This document shows, one piece after another, positions 1 through 7,813 of a stretch of DNA of 64,000 nucleotides. Both the position numbers and the translations under genes were made by a program. The DNA lies in the NCBI GenBank assembly GCA_020025575.1, contig JAHHRW010000006.1, positions 54,297-118,296 of the forward strand. The letters are read 5' to 3'. Under the pieces are notes generated by a model that was not told the DNA's origin, ran no database searches, and saw only the letters and a program-made list of their open reading frames with translations. Source of the stretch: Oscillospiraceae bacterium. GTDB lineage: Bacteria > Bacillota > Clostridia > Oscillospirales > Oscillospiraceae. Numbering within the stretch: position 1 is the first letter of the stretch; every line of letters begins with the position of its first letter.

Positions 1-509
1 ACCGTGGCCCGATAGACGTTGCCTGTCTTCATCTGCGCCACAGCTCCCTGCTGATTGCTGACGCCGTGACCCAGCGCCCCAAAATCCCCCGTATTCGGGT
101 CGTAATAAGTGACGGTTCCGATGCCCGTTACACCCTCGCGAATGTAGACACCCAGTCTGGGGCCGCTTTCTGTCACCGCAGGCTCGAGCCTCAGCTGTCT
201 TGACTTACCATCTCTGCACAGTTCAATTTCCACAGAGCCGTCGGAGTGCTCCAGCGCCTCGTGCAGATCTGCCGCCGAATCCACAGATTGGTCGTCCACA
301 GAAACGATTTCATCTCCGATTAGGATTCCCGCATCTCTTGCCCGCTGACCGTAGGATTCATCATATGCAACCACCGTCACAGAACCCTCAGCCAGAGAGA
401 TTCCCACAACTTTGCCCACCGGAATCAGCATCTGCGATGCAAATGCCGGCACACTCATACAGAAAATCAACACCGTCGCCCAAACGGTGCCAAATAGCTT
501 TCGATTCAT
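1..509 (-). CDS. spoIVB: SpoIVB peptidase, 5' part (runs off the window edge)
   Basis: This is the N-terminal part (169 codons) of a SpoIVB-type S55 serine peptidase, the signalling protease that activates pro-sigma-K processing in the forespore during sporulation. The start is the ATG at 509, with GGAGG about 12 bases upstream. Residues 1-25 form a signal peptide/membrane anchor. A PDZ domain follows (GILIGDEIVSVDDQ), then the beginning of the S55 domain with GALGHGV, whose His matches the family's catalytic histidine. The catalytic Ser lies outside the window. Only the product's front half is visible, so completeness cannot be judged. Confidence 0.88.
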   Translation of the reverse strand, partial: MNRKLFGTVWATVLIFCMSVPAFASQMLIPVGKVVGISLAEGSVTVVAYDESYGQRARDAGILIGDEIVSVDDQSVDSAADLHEALEHSDGSVEIELCRDGKSRQLRLEPAVTESGPRLGVYIREGVTGIGTVTYYDPNTGDFGALGHGVSNQQGAVAQMKTGNVYRAT

Positions 510-741
510 TTCTCTATCTCCCTCCATTTTGTCTGCAAAAATAATATGCCGCAGACCGGACATAAATAGTCCATGGAAAAGGGGACATTTCATGCAAAAA
601 TTGGAAAATAAAATTTTTATCCACAGCTCGGTGATAACTGTGTTGATATTATGATCAATCAAAACATACTATATGATACATGGACAGCGGGAAATCCCTT
701 TATTTTTTATGAAAACACGCATTTTTGCTGTGGCACATAAA

Positions 742-775
742 ATAAAAAAACAGTCTTCCAAAGAAGACTGTTTTA
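742..775 (-). terminator. Rho-independent terminator of the tRNA cluster
   Basis: An 8-bp stem, CAGTCTTC (751-758) with GAAGACTG (763-770), closes a CAAA loop. Read leftward it is followed by a run of seven T (744-750), so it ends transcription of the leftward tRNA genes. Confidence 0.85.
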
Positions 776-853
776 TGGGGTGGATGATGGGACTCGAACC
801 CACGATCTTCAGAGCCACAATCTGACGCCTTAGCCAACTAGGCCACACCCACC
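776..853 (-). tRNA. tRNA-His (GTG)
   Basis: Full cloverleaf on the minus strand with encoded CCA (776-778). The anticodon stem TCAGA/TCTGA presents GTG. A G at -1 (853) and a C discriminator (779) give the G-1:C73 pair diagnostic of bacterial tRNA-His. It is the last of three leftward tRNAs. Confidence 0.95.
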
Positions 854-872
854 ATATGAAATTCTGAGAAGT

Positions 873-949
873 TGGTACGCCAGGAGGGACTCGAACCCCC
901 GACCTACTGCTTAGAAGGCAGTTGCTCTATCCAGCTGAGCTACTGGCGC
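873..949 (-). tRNA. tRNA-Arg (TCT)
   Basis: Minus-strand cloverleaf with encoded CCA (873-875). The anticodon loop CTTCTAA gives TCT, which reads AGA codons. D-loop and T-loop (TTCGAGT) are canonical. It lies 19 bp from tRNA-His. Confidence 0.95.
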
Positions 950-957
950 GTTTTGAA

Positions 958-1031
958 TGGAGCGGGTGACGGGAATCGGACCCGCGTATCCAGCTTGGAA
1001 GGCTGGTGTTCTACCATTGAACTACACCCGC
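958..1031 (-). tRNA. tRNA-Gly (TCC)
   Basis: Minus-strand cloverleaf with encoded CCA (958-960). The anticodon loop CTTCCAA gives TCC, which reads GGA/GGG. Acceptor GCGGGTG pairs with CACCCGC. It is the first tRNA of the cluster, 8 bp before tRNA-Arg. Confidence 0.95.
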
Positions 1032-1097
1032 AGATCATAAACTGTTATAACTACTCAGCCCTGAGATTTTACCACAGTTCATGTCCATTGTCAAGTC

Positions 1098-1943
1098 TTA
1101 TTCTAGAATTTCCGGAATCTTTTTATAAATCACATCTGCAACCGCTCCATCGGCGCAGTCACACACATTGCAGAATCGGTCTTTTACAATGGCGTCCCCG
1201 GGGCAATAGGCAAAATCCGCCGGGTTCAGCATGGTCACATCGTTCTCGCCATCGCCCACGCACACCAAAATTTTCCGACCCATTTTCTGCTGCAATTCCC
1301 TTGCACTGCGCCCTTTAGAAACACCCTTGCAGTGCAGATCGATGATGCGTCTGCCCGCCCGGTAAACCACGGTCTTGTCCCCAAATTCCTGATTGAGAAC
1401 CTTTTCCACCTGATCCAGCTGGGCAATTTCTTCCGCAGAGCCTTCAAACAGGTGGGATACATTGTTCTGAGTGATTTTTCCATAAATAGAGAATTTTAAA
1501 AACGCACCCAAATCATCCGCTTCCGCTGCATAGCCCCAGGCGCAGCGATTTGCGATGGTGAAGTCCCGCCACACGGGGTTTTCGCCCAAAGTGTAATGGG
1601 CATCCACCCCCTGCACCTCCACTGTCAAGTCCGGAAATAACTCCATACAGCGCTTTACCGCCTGCCTCCAGTCCAGATCAATGGGGTGCCGGAATGTAAA
1701 CTGTTTCTTTTCCCAGTCATAGGCGGCACTGCCGTTGTACAGCAAAAGCGGCGCATTCACCTGAATCTGATCCATCAGATTCACAATCATGGGCAGGGAT
1801 CTTCCAGTATTGATGGTAAAGGCACCGCCGTTTTCCATGAAATACGCAATTGCCTCCAGATTGCGCGCCGGAATAGAGGAATCCGGTGCCGTGAGCGTCC
1901 GGTCAAAGTCCACCGTCAGCAGGATATCTGAAAATTTTCCCAT
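1098..1943 (-). CDS. HAD-superfamily (Cof-type) phosphatase
   Basis: This 281-residue protein belongs to the HAD IIB (Cof-like) phosphatases, soluble enzymes that dephosphorylate sugar phosphates and similar metabolites. Motif I is DFDRTLT near residue 12, with both catalytic Asp at the DxDxT-type positions except that the second is Arg in DFDRT; the threonine motif is NTGRS near residue 61, and motif IV is GDGENDVTML near residue 230. The start codon overlaps the stop of the upstream pseudouridine synthase (TAATG), so translation is probably coupled. The substrate cannot be told. The DFDRT variant is seen in a subset of Cof-like proteins and may reduce or alter phosphatase activity. Confidence 0.8.
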   Translation of the reverse strand: MGKFSDILLTVDFDRTLTAPDSSIPARNLEAIAYFMENGGAFTINTGRSLPMIVNLMDQIQVNAPLLLYNGSAAYDWEKKQFTFRHPIDLDWRQAVKRCMELFPDLTVEVQGVDAHYTLGENPVWRDFTIANRCAWGYAAEADDLGAFLKFSIYGKITQNNVSHLFEGSAEEIAQLDQVEKVLNQEFGDKTVVYRAGRRIIDLHCKGVSKGRSARELQQKMGRKILVCVGDGENDVTMLNPADFAYCPGDAIVKDRFCNVCDCADGAVADVIYKKIPEILE

Positions 1944-2845
1944 TATCGTTTCTCCAGTTTTTCTATTACTTCTCTAAAATAATCAGGCAGCGGCGCATAG
2001 ACCATCACGGGTCTGCCATCCCGTGGGTGGCGGAAACACAAAGCCCCTGCGTGCAGACACTGGCTATCCTGCCCCAATTCCTTTTTCTTATGACCATACA
2101 CGGTATCCCCCAGAATCGGGTGTCCGATGGATGCCATATGGACACGGATCTGGTGGGTTCTGCCGGTTTCCAGCTTGCAGCGCACATGGGTATAGCCGGG
2201 GTAGCGCTTGACCACCTCCCAGTGGGTCACCGCCCGTCTGCCGCTGCGCTCGTTGATGCACATTTTTTTCCGATCCGTGGGATGACGGCCAATGGGTGCA
2301 TCCACCGTCCCGGAATCCTCCCGGAACGAGCCGCAGACGATGGCCTCATAGGTTCTGGCCATGGAGTGATCCTTCAGCTGGGATGCAAGCATGGTATGGG
2401 CATAGTCATTTTTGGCAACTGCCAGAAGTCCCGATGTATCCTTGTCGATCCGGTGAACGATGCCGGGTCGCAGTTCCCCATTGATCCCCGACAGGTTGTC
2501 CCCCATGGCATACATCAAACCGTTGACCAGCGTATCATCCAGATGGCCTGCCGCCGGATGCACCACCAGCCCCTTGGGCTTGTTGATGACCAGCACATCG
2601 TCATCCTCATAAACGATTTCCAGGGGCATTTCCCGGGGAATAATATCCGTAGGAACCGGTTCCGGAATGGTGACGCTGATTTCGTCCCCCACTTCCAAAC
2701 GGTCATTTTTCTTTGGTTTTTTCCCATTTCGCAGGACATTCCCCTGCTCGATGAGTCTTTGGGCGCCGGAACGGCTCATATCGGGAGCAACCCTCGCCAG
2801 GAATGCATCCAGGCGTTCTCCCTGTTCTTCTGCGGTGAAGATCAT
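1943..2845 (-). CDS. RluA/RluD-family 23S rRNA pseudouridine synthase
   Basis: A 300-residue RluA-family pseudouridine synthase that isomerises uridine in rRNA. An N-terminal S4 RNA-binding domain (LDAFLARVAPDMSRSGAQRL) precedes the catalytic domain with the signature HRIDKDTSGLL, whose Asp is the catalytic nucleophile, and the conserved GRTHQIRVH. I chose the ATG at 2845: it overlaps the lspA stop as ATGA and has GGAAGGA just upstream, while the GTG 18 bases earlier has no better site. lspA followed by rluD is a very common Firmicutes gene order. RluD-like specificity (large-subunit helix 69) is inferred from length and context only. Confidence 0.9.
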   Translation of the reverse strand: MIFTAEEQGERLDAFLARVAPDMSRSGAQRLIEQGNVLRNGKKPKKNDRLEVGDEISVTIPEPVPTDIIPREMPLEIVYEDDDVLVINKPKGLVVHPAAGHLDDTLVNGLMYAMGDNLSGINGELRPGIVHRIDKDTSGLLAVAKNDYAHTMLASQLKDHSMARTYEAIVCGSFREDSGTVDAPIGRHPTDRKKMCINERSGRRAVTHWEVVKRYPGYTHVRCKLETGRTHQIRVHMASIGHPILGDTVYGHKKKELGQDSQCLHAGALCFRHPRDGRPVMVYAPLPDYFREVIEKLEKR

Positions 2846-3318
2846 TTCTTTTCGTCCTTCCAAAAGTCCTTGTTAAACAGCAGCAAATGGGCCAGCAGTA
2901 AAATACAGCCGCAGGTGATAAAGCAGTCCGCCACGTTAAATACCGGGAAACTGATAAACTCCGTTTCCACCATATCCACCACATACCCCAGGCGCAGACG
3001 GTCAATCATATTGCCTAGCCCGCCGCCATAGATGGCTGCCACACACCAGCGCTCCAGATTGGTAAACGGCATGACTTTTTTCACCACATCATAGATCACT
3101 GCAATGGTGAATCCCACAAAAATCAGGGCGAACAGCCACTGAGCACCCTGGAAGGAGGAAAATGCCGCGCCGGTATTCTGAACATAGGTAAAGTGGAACA
3201 CCCCATCCCAAAAGGGTACATCCTGAAACAGTTCAATATTAGAAACCGTCAAGAATTTTGTCCACTGATCTACTGCAACAATTCCGGCTGCAAATAGCAT
3301 CATCCATACATACATCAT
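2842..3318 (-). CDS. lspA: Signal peptidase II (prolipoprotein signal peptidase)
   Basis: A 158-residue polytopic membrane aspartyl protease that removes the signal peptide of diacylglyceryl-modified prolipoproteins. Four hydrophobic segments are visible. The two conserved blocks are NTGAAFS, and GNMIDRL followed by FNVADCFI, each of the last two carrying one catalytic Asp. The start is ATG at 3318, seven bases after GGAGG; an upstream in-frame ATG at 3354 lacks a ribosome-binding site. It is the first gene of the lspA-rluD-HAD leftward operon and is coupled to rluD by ATGA. Confidence 0.93.
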   Translation of the reverse strand: MMYVWMMLFAAGIVAVDQWTKFLTVSNIELFQDVPFWDGVFHFTYVQNTGAAFSSFQGAQWLFALIFVGFTIAVIYDVVKKVMPFTNLERWCVAAIYGGGLGNMIDRLRLGYVVDMVETEFISFPVFNVADCFITCGCILLLAHLLLFNKDFWKDEKK

Positions 3319-3393
3319 TTGTAATCCTCCAAAAATGCATATAATTTTGTTCATTTTATCATGGTATAAATGGTTTTGTCAATCAACACCAAA

Positions 3394-3416
3394 GACCTCC
3401 CCGGTGTGGGGAGGTC
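3394..3416. terminator. GC-rich hairpin after the Gly/Cys-rich gene
   Basis: A perfect 9-bp stem, GACCTCCCC (3394-3402) with GGGGAGGTC (3408-3416), has a five-base loop. It lies 10 bp past the stop of the 61-residue gene. No strong T run follows, so it may be a weak terminator or an mRNA-stabilising end. Confidence 0.5.
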
Positions 3417-3426
3417 AGGTAGGTGC

Positions 3427-3612
3427 TTAGCAGCAGCAGTTGTTGTCACAGCCGCAGCCATTGCCGCATCCGTTACCGCCGCAGCCATTGCCGTTGCCGT
3501 AGCCGTAGCCGGTGCCACAGCCGTTGCCATAGCCATTACCGCAGCAGCAGAACAGAATCAGCAGAATGATGATCCACATACAGTTATTCCCACAGAAATT
3601 GTTATTGTACAT
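3427..3612 (-). CDS. Gly/Asn/Cys-rich 61-residue mini-protein
   Basis: I do not recognise this gene. The product has an Asn/Cys-containing head (MYNNNFCGNNC), one hydrophobic segment (WIIILLILF, about residues 13-21) followed by CCC, then about 38 residues built almost only of G, N, C and Y, ending NNCCC. Thirteen or more Cys in 61 residues suggest metal binding or cross-linking. The layout resembles small Gly-rich, single-hydrophobic-segment proteins of spore formers (YjcZ-like), but no homology is claimed. AGGAGG lies eight bases before the ATG and a hairpin follows the stop, which supports a real gene. Confidence 0.65.
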   Translation of the reverse strand: MYNNNFCGNNCMWIIILLILFCCCGNGYGNGCGTGYGYGNGNGCGGNGCGNGCGCDNNCCC

Positions 3613-3704
3613 ACCAGATACCTCCTGATAGATTTGAGGAACGGTTTCATGCCGCTCATTCCATGTTATTCTCCAGAAGGATTTTTGCTACTGCTCTGCT
3701 GCGC

Positions 3705-3733
3705 AAAAATGCCGCCCAAAAGCGGGCGGCATT
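3705..3733 (-). terminator. Terminator of the hflK-hflC operon
   Basis: Read leftward, ATGCCGCCC pairs with GGGCGGCAT around a GCTTTT-type loop and runs into TTTTTG. It starts 13 bp after the hflC stop. Confidence 0.85.
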
Positions 3734-3745
3734 TGCTGGTTTCAT

Positions 3746-4627
3746 TTAGTTTGCACCGGCAAGAATCTTTGCAAGTGCGGAATTTGCATCCAGAATGATG
3801 GTCTTTTCGTCACCGGACAGGCTCTGTCCCAGGGCATCCAGCGCGATGGTAAACTCATAAAAATCTTTTTTCTCAGGGCTGTCATAGGCTTCTGCCAGCA
3901 TACGCATGTACTCCGCCTCACCTTCAGCCTCCAGCTTTGCAGCCTCAGCCTTGGCGTTGGATACGATGATGTTCACCTGCTTATCCACATCATTGCGGAT
4001 AATGGCAGCATCGTAGTTACCATCAGCGGTGAACTTCTCCGCCATCTGATTTCTTTCGGAAATCATACGGGAATACACGGCATTTTCGTTGGATTCCGGC
4101 AGGTCAAAGCGCTTGATCTTTACATCATCCACGGCAATGCCATAGCTATCGGCCAATTTGTCCACGTTGGAGGAGATGCCCTCATAGATTTCATTTCTCT
4201 CGCCGCCGTCTTCCATGTTGATGATATCAGACTGGGCCAGCGTACCCATAACGGTTTTCAGGGCATTGTAGGTCAGCGCATCCAGACGCTGCTCTGCAAC
4301 AGTCGTGCTGCCCAGAGTCTGATAGAATTTCTTGGGCTCCTCAATCCGCCACAGGATATAGCAGTCGGCAGTCATATTCTGCTTGTCAGAAGTCAGAACA
4401 TCACTGGGGGGAATGTCATACAGCATGGCAGCCTTTGGAAAATACTTCACAGAATCCAGAAACGGCACCTTGAAGTGCAGGCCGGGACGGTCGGAAGTGC
4501 TGATGATTTTTGAAAATCGAACGGTGCAGGCATACTCATTTTCTGGCACGGTAAAGGTTCCGGCGGCCACAACCACCACAACAACCAGTGCAAGAACGGT
4601 CAACATAATTTTTATAGATTTTTTCAT
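3746..4627 (-). CDS. hflC: HflC-like SPFH/band-7 membrane protein
   Basis: A 293-residue protein with an N-terminal transmembrane helix (residues 6-27) and an SPFH/band-7 domain, followed by an Ala/Glu-rich helix (SNAKAEAAKLEAEGEAEY). HflC pairs with HflK to form a large membrane cage around the FtsH protease and modulates its access to membrane substrates. AAGGAGG precedes the ATG. The start overlaps the hflK stop by four bases (ATGA), so the two are coupled, as the complex requires. Assignment as HflC rather than another SPFH protein rests on the HflK partner and length. Confidence 0.87.
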   Translation of the reverse strand: MKKSIKIMLTVLALVVVVVVAAGTFTVPENEYACTVRFSKIISTSDRPGLHFKVPFLDSVKYFPKAAMLYDIPPSDVLTSDKQNMTADCYILWRIEEPKKFYQTLGSTTVAEQRLDALTYNALKTVMGTLAQSDIINMEDGGERNEIYEGISSNVDKLADSYGIAVDDVKIKRFDLPESNENAVYSRMISERNQMAEKFTADGNYDAAIIRNDVDKQVNIIVSNAKAEAAKLEAEGEAEYMRMLAEAYDSPEKKDFYEFTIALDALGQSLSGDEKTIILDANSALAKILAGAN

Positions 4628-5655
4628 TCTGCAGTTCCTCCTTGCTGTACGAACTGGTCAAGCGGCAGCAGCATCTGGGTGTTCCCATTGCTGCCTGTGT
4701 CGATGAACACTTTTACACCGGGCAGAATGTTGCGGATTGCCTCATAGTACATTCTGGACTTGGTGATTTCGGGGTCTCGGGCGTACTCTGCATACATGGC
4801 ATTGAACATTGCCACCTGCTCAGATGCCTCGTTGATACGTTTTTGTTTCAGATACTCGCCGTTCTGAATCAGCTTATCCGCCTGAGACTGGGCATCGGGC
4901 AGCTTAGCATTCTGATAGGCTTTTGCATCGTTGACCACGGTTTCAGCCTTCTGTTTTGCCGTTTCAACGGCCTTGAAGGCCTCAATAACCTCCTGCGTGG
5001 GGGGCTCGGAATCCTGAATCTTCACATCCACCAGAGAAAGACCGATGTCATACTCCTCAAGGATCTGGGTAACCAGTTCCTTGACCTGCATCTGCACGCC
5101 TTCTTTACCGTCTGTCAAAACTGCATCCACAGAAGTGGAACCAACCACGTTCCGAACCTGACTCTGAATCAGATTCCGAAGGATCATCTGCGGATCGTTG
5201 GATGCATACAGATAGCGAACCGGGTCAGAAATCTTATATTCCACGAAGAATTCCACGTTAACGATGTTGTAGTCACCGGTAATCATGGTGCTTTCCTCTT
5301 CCACCACATCGTACCCTTCCGGAGCATACGCATCGGTGCGGTAGCCCAGCTCCAGTTTCTGGTAGACGTTTACATTGACCTTTCGCACCCTCTGAATGCC
5401 GAAGGGCAGTCGGAAGTGAACACCTGCATCGGTCACATTGGTTACTTTGCCAAAGGTGGTGACCACTGCCTGCTGCTTGTCATCAACGGTATAGAAACAA
5501 GTGGTTGCACCAATCACGACAATCGCAATCAAAATTACAATTAACGCTGTTTTTTTGGCCATTTTAAAGCCAAATTTCTTTTTTCCCTTTTGAGGGGCTG
5601 GTTCCGGGGTTGGCTGTCCATCAGCAGACCACCGATAGGTTCCGTTTTCTTCCAT
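4624..5655 (-). CDS. hflK: HflK-like SPFH/band-7 membrane protein
   Basis: The 343-residue partner of HflC. A cytoplasmic Pro/Gly-containing N-terminus (about 30 residues) precedes one transmembrane helix (TALIVILIAIVVIGATTCFY), then the SPFH domain with the HflK-like stretch VRNVVGSTSVDAVLTDG, and a coiled helix rich in Ala/Lys/Gln. The ATG at 5655 has AAGGAG ten bases upstream. It lies 5 bp after the DUF1836 gene, so these three form one leftward transcript ending at the hairpin 3705-3733. Confidence 0.87.
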   Translation of the reverse strand: MEENGTYRWSADGQPTPEPAPQKGKKKFGFKMAKKTALIVILIAIVVIGATTCFYTVDDKQQAVVTTFGKVTNVTDAGVHFRLPFGIQRVRKVNVNVYQKLELGYRTDAYAPEGYDVVEEESTMITGDYNIVNVEFFVEYKISDPVRYLYASNDPQMILRNLIQSQVRNVVGSTSVDAVLTDGKEGVQMQVKELVTQILEEYDIGLSLVDVKIQDSEPPTQEVIEAFKAVETAKQKAETVVNDAKAYQNAKLPDAQSQADKLIQNGEYLKQKRINEASEQVAMFNAMYAEYARDPEITKSRMYYEAIRNILPGVKVFIDTGSNGNTQMLLPLDQFVQQGGTAE

Positions 5656-5660
5656 AAATT

Positions 5661-6227
5661 CTATTCTCCTTTCATGTTGAGCTGGGATAGCATGGACTGT
5701 GCTTTACACTGAAGCTGGGATGCCCACCACGCAATCAGCATAATCTCCAGTACCTGCTCTACCCGCTCTTTTGCACCGGGAAATGGTTCCCGGTAGTCCA
5801 TTAAACTGTTGTGGATGCACGCAATCAGGTTTTTTTCATCATCGATATCCCCCTCATAAGTGGCCGCAACCTGCAAAAATGCGAAGTACAGCTGGGTATC
5901 GTCAATGGAGTCATCGGATTCATCATCCAGATTGCCATTGATGTACGAGAGCAATCCACAAATTTTTTCCATGGGCATGGCGTTCTTCATCATATTGATG
6001 ATCAGAATTCTGCAAAACTGACGGCAGGTATATCGTTTGTCCACAGGCGAAGACAAAAATCCCCGCTTTACCCAGTTCTGCACCGCATAAGGCTCCAGCC
6101 CTGTGGCCTTGGCCACTTGACTGCGCATAATCCCTCCTGCCAAAAACATGGAGCGAATCTGCTCCTGCATGGCCTCGGGTTTTGCACGGTCAGCCGGAAT
6201 TACCGTGCCCGGTATCGTCCATTCCAT
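5661..6227 (-). CDS. DUF1836 protein with MerR-like DNA-binding region
   Basis: A 188-residue DUF1836 protein. Residues 30-75 look like a winged helix of MerR type: IMRSQVAKATGLEPYAVQNW followed by KRGFLSSP and KRYTCRQF. The rest is helical, with an acidic stretch DDESDDSIDD. The role of the family is unknown; DNA binding is inferred from the helix pattern. I chose the ATG at 6227 because GGAGGTG lies six bases upstream; an ATG 45 bases earlier has none. It heads the hflKC transcript, so it may regulate that operon. Confidence 0.75.
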   Translation of the reverse strand: MEWTIPGTVIPADRAKPEAMQEQIRSMFLAGGIMRSQVAKATGLEPYAVQNWVKRGFLSSPVDKRYTCRQFCRILIINMMKNAMPMEKICGLLSYINGNLDDESDDSIDDTQLYFAFLQVAATYEGDIDDEKNLIACIHNSLMDYREPFPGAKERVEQVLEIMLIAWWASQLQCKAQSMLSQLNMKGE

Positions 6228-6258
6228 TTGTTCACCTCCATGGATTAGTGATGGCATG

Positions 6259-6287
6259 ATTGTATAACGCAATTACGTGATTGTCAA
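6259..6287 (-). promoter_or_regulatory. Sigma-A type promoter of the DUF1836-hflK-hflC operon
   Basis: Read leftward: -35 TTGACA (6282-6287), 17-base spacer, -10 TACAAT (6259-6264), about 30 bases before the DUF1836 start codon. Eleven of twelve positions match consensus. Confidence 0.75.
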
Positions 6288-6453
6288 TAGGGGTTATTGA
6301 ACTTCGTATATCTGCACAGTTTTGGTATATCCAATTTGTATATATCGATATAATTCAATCTAATTACGTTTTGGAACACCGATTTTTCTTCTTTACGAAC
6401 CGCAAAAAATAGAGTAAAATACAGTAAGAAGTTCAAAAAAGGGGGTATCTTCT

Positions 6454-6822
6454 ATGCAATGTTTGAAATGTGGGCGTGAAACTCAGGATTCCCATGTGTT
6501 TTGTGATGCATGTCTTGCCAAGATGGGAAAACGTCCGGTGAAACCCGGAACCCCTGTTACCATATATAAACGCGCAACGAAACCTGCCAGCAGTAATCCC
6601 AGTAAAAAGCAGAAGAAAGCAGAGGAACTCTTACCCAAACTGCAAAAGAAAAATCGTAATTTGCGAACCACTGTGGTTGTCCTATCCATATTACTGGTGC
6701 TTACCATGGGTGGTCTGTTTTTCAAGGTTTATCAGGACTTTGGTAAATTACCCTTGGGACAGAACTACACCACCGTCACATTGCCCTCAGCAGAAATCAT
6801 TCCGCTACCGTCTTCTCGCTAA
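6454..6822 (+). CDS. Zinc-ribbon, single-pass membrane protein of unknown function
   Basis: A 122-residue protein. Residues 1-20 hold a CxxC...CxxC zinc ribbon (MQCLKCGRE, then FCDACLAK). A basic linker (KKQKKAEELLPKLQKKNRN) leads to one transmembrane helix (TTVVVLSILLVLTMGGLFF, about residues 70-89) and a short tail outside the membrane. The topology suggests a cytoplasmic zinc head. GGGGG precedes the ATG. It lies just upstream of the parS-parAB region, but nothing in the sequence ties it to segregation. I do not recognise a named family. Confidence 0.7.
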   Translation: MQCLKCGRETQDSHVFCDACLAKMGKRPVKPGTPVTIYKRATKPASSNPSKKQKKAEELLPKLQKKNRNLRTTVVVLSILLVLTMGGLFFKVYQDFGKLPLGQNYTTVTLPSAEIIPLPSSR

Positions 6823-6892
6823 TTTTCCCGACAAGGCACTGTTTATACACTTTTCAGCGTTTTCTCCCGAGAATATCTCATGATTGTTTTAA

Positions 6893-6908
6893 TGTTTCAC
6901 GTGAAACA
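6893..6908. promoter_or_regulatory. parS site 1 (ParB binding)
   Basis: TGTTTCACGTGAAACA is a perfect 16-bp palindrome matching the bacterial parS consensus TGTTNCACGTGAAACA. It lies 150 bp upstream of parA, and its right arm runs directly into the terminator stem at 6907. Confidence 0.95.
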
Positions 6909-6934
6909 CCTCTCTTTTTGAGGGGTGTTTTTTG
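6907..6934 (+). terminator. Terminator overlapping parS 1
   Basis: CACCTCTC pairs with GAGGGGTG around TTTTT and is followed by TTTTTTG. It ends rightward transcription from the zinc-ribbon gene before parA. Its first bases are the last of parS 1. Confidence 0.8.
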
Positions 6935-6948
6935 TGTATCCATCCATT

Positions 6949-6964
6949 TGTTTCACGTGAAACA
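6949..6964. promoter_or_regulatory. parS site 2 (ParB binding)
   Basis: A second perfect TGTTTCACGTGAAACA palindrome, 40 bp after site 1 and 78 bp before the parA start codon. Two sites so close to the parAB promoter suggest that ParB loading and parAB expression affect one another; this is inference. Confidence 0.95.
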
Positions 6965-7042
6965 TGGATTTCATATGGAAAGTCTATTGATTTTTCCTTA
7001 GAAACTGTTATAATAATCCGTAGAAAACTTGGAGGTAATGGA

Positions 7043-7798
7043 ATGGGCAAGACTTTTGCAATTGTGAACCAAAAAGGCGGTGTCGGTAAAACAACAACCG
7101 CCGTGAACCTTTCTGCTGCACTCCACGAGTTGGGATTAAAAACCCTGCTGTGTGATTTTGATCCTCAGGCCAACGCCACCTCCGGACTGGGTATTGAAAA
7201 GCGAAAGATAAAAAAATCCATATACGATGTGATCCTAAATGGCATTCCCGCAAGCGAGGCCATCGTCTCAACACCATACGGTGACATTCTCCCGGCATCC
7301 CCTGATCTGGCCGGTGCCGCGGTAGAGCTAATCTCCACGGAAGGCCGGGAAAATCAGCTAAAAAATCAGCTCAGCGAGGTAAAGGATGACTATGATGTCA
7401 TATTCATCGACTGCCCCCCCTCTCTGGAACTGCTGACTCTGAACGGTCTGTGCGCCGCTGATGCCATTGTGGTTCCCGTCCAGTGTGAGTACTACGCACT
7501 GGAAGGCCTGTCCGATTTGATGGGTACCCTGCGTATGGTCAAGCGCCGCATGAATCCAAAACTGGATCTGTTTGGTGTGGTGTTGACTATGTTTGACGGA
7601 AGAACCAACTTCTCCAATCAGGTGGCTCAGGAAGTTCGCCGTCATCTTCCCGGAAAAGTCTTTGCAAATGCAATTCCCCGAAACGTCCGCCTTGCGGAGG
7701 CTCCCAGCCATGGTGTGCCGGTCATGAATTACGATCGATCCAGCCGTGGCTCCCAGGCCTATAAGCTGTTGGCCGAGGAATTTAAAGCAAAACTGTAA
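7043..7798 (+). CDS. parA: ParA (Soj) chromosome-partitioning ATPase
   Basis: A 251-residue ParA/Soj ATPase. It binds DNA non-specifically as an ATP dimer, interacts with ParB-parS complexes to segregate origins and, in Bacillus, regulates DnaA. The deviant Walker A KGGVGKTT is at residues 11-18, with the signature lysine; FIDCPPSLELLTLN is the Walker B region. The ATG at 7043 has GGAGGT six bases upstream; an in-frame upstream codon at 6932 would run through parS 2 and is rejected. parB follows after 15 bp. Confidence 0.95.
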   Translation: MGKTFAIVNQKGGVGKTTTAVNLSAALHELGLKTLLCDFDPQANATSGLGIEKRKIKKSIYDVILNGIPASEAIVSTPYGDILPASPDLAGAAVELISTEGRENQLKNQLSEVKDDYDVIFIDCPPSLELLTLNGLCAADAIVVPVQCEYYALEGLSDLMGTLRMVKRRMNPKLDLFGVVLTMFDGRTNFSNQVAQEVRRHLPGKVFANAIPRNVRLAEAPSHGVPVMNYDRSSRGSQAYKLLAEEFKAKL

Positions 7799-7813
7799 GA
7801 AAGGATGATTCAT

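Noticed and set aside
510..740. Sporulation sigma-G/F promoter before spoIVB
   Set aside because: CATAATA is present but no -35 match at the right distance.
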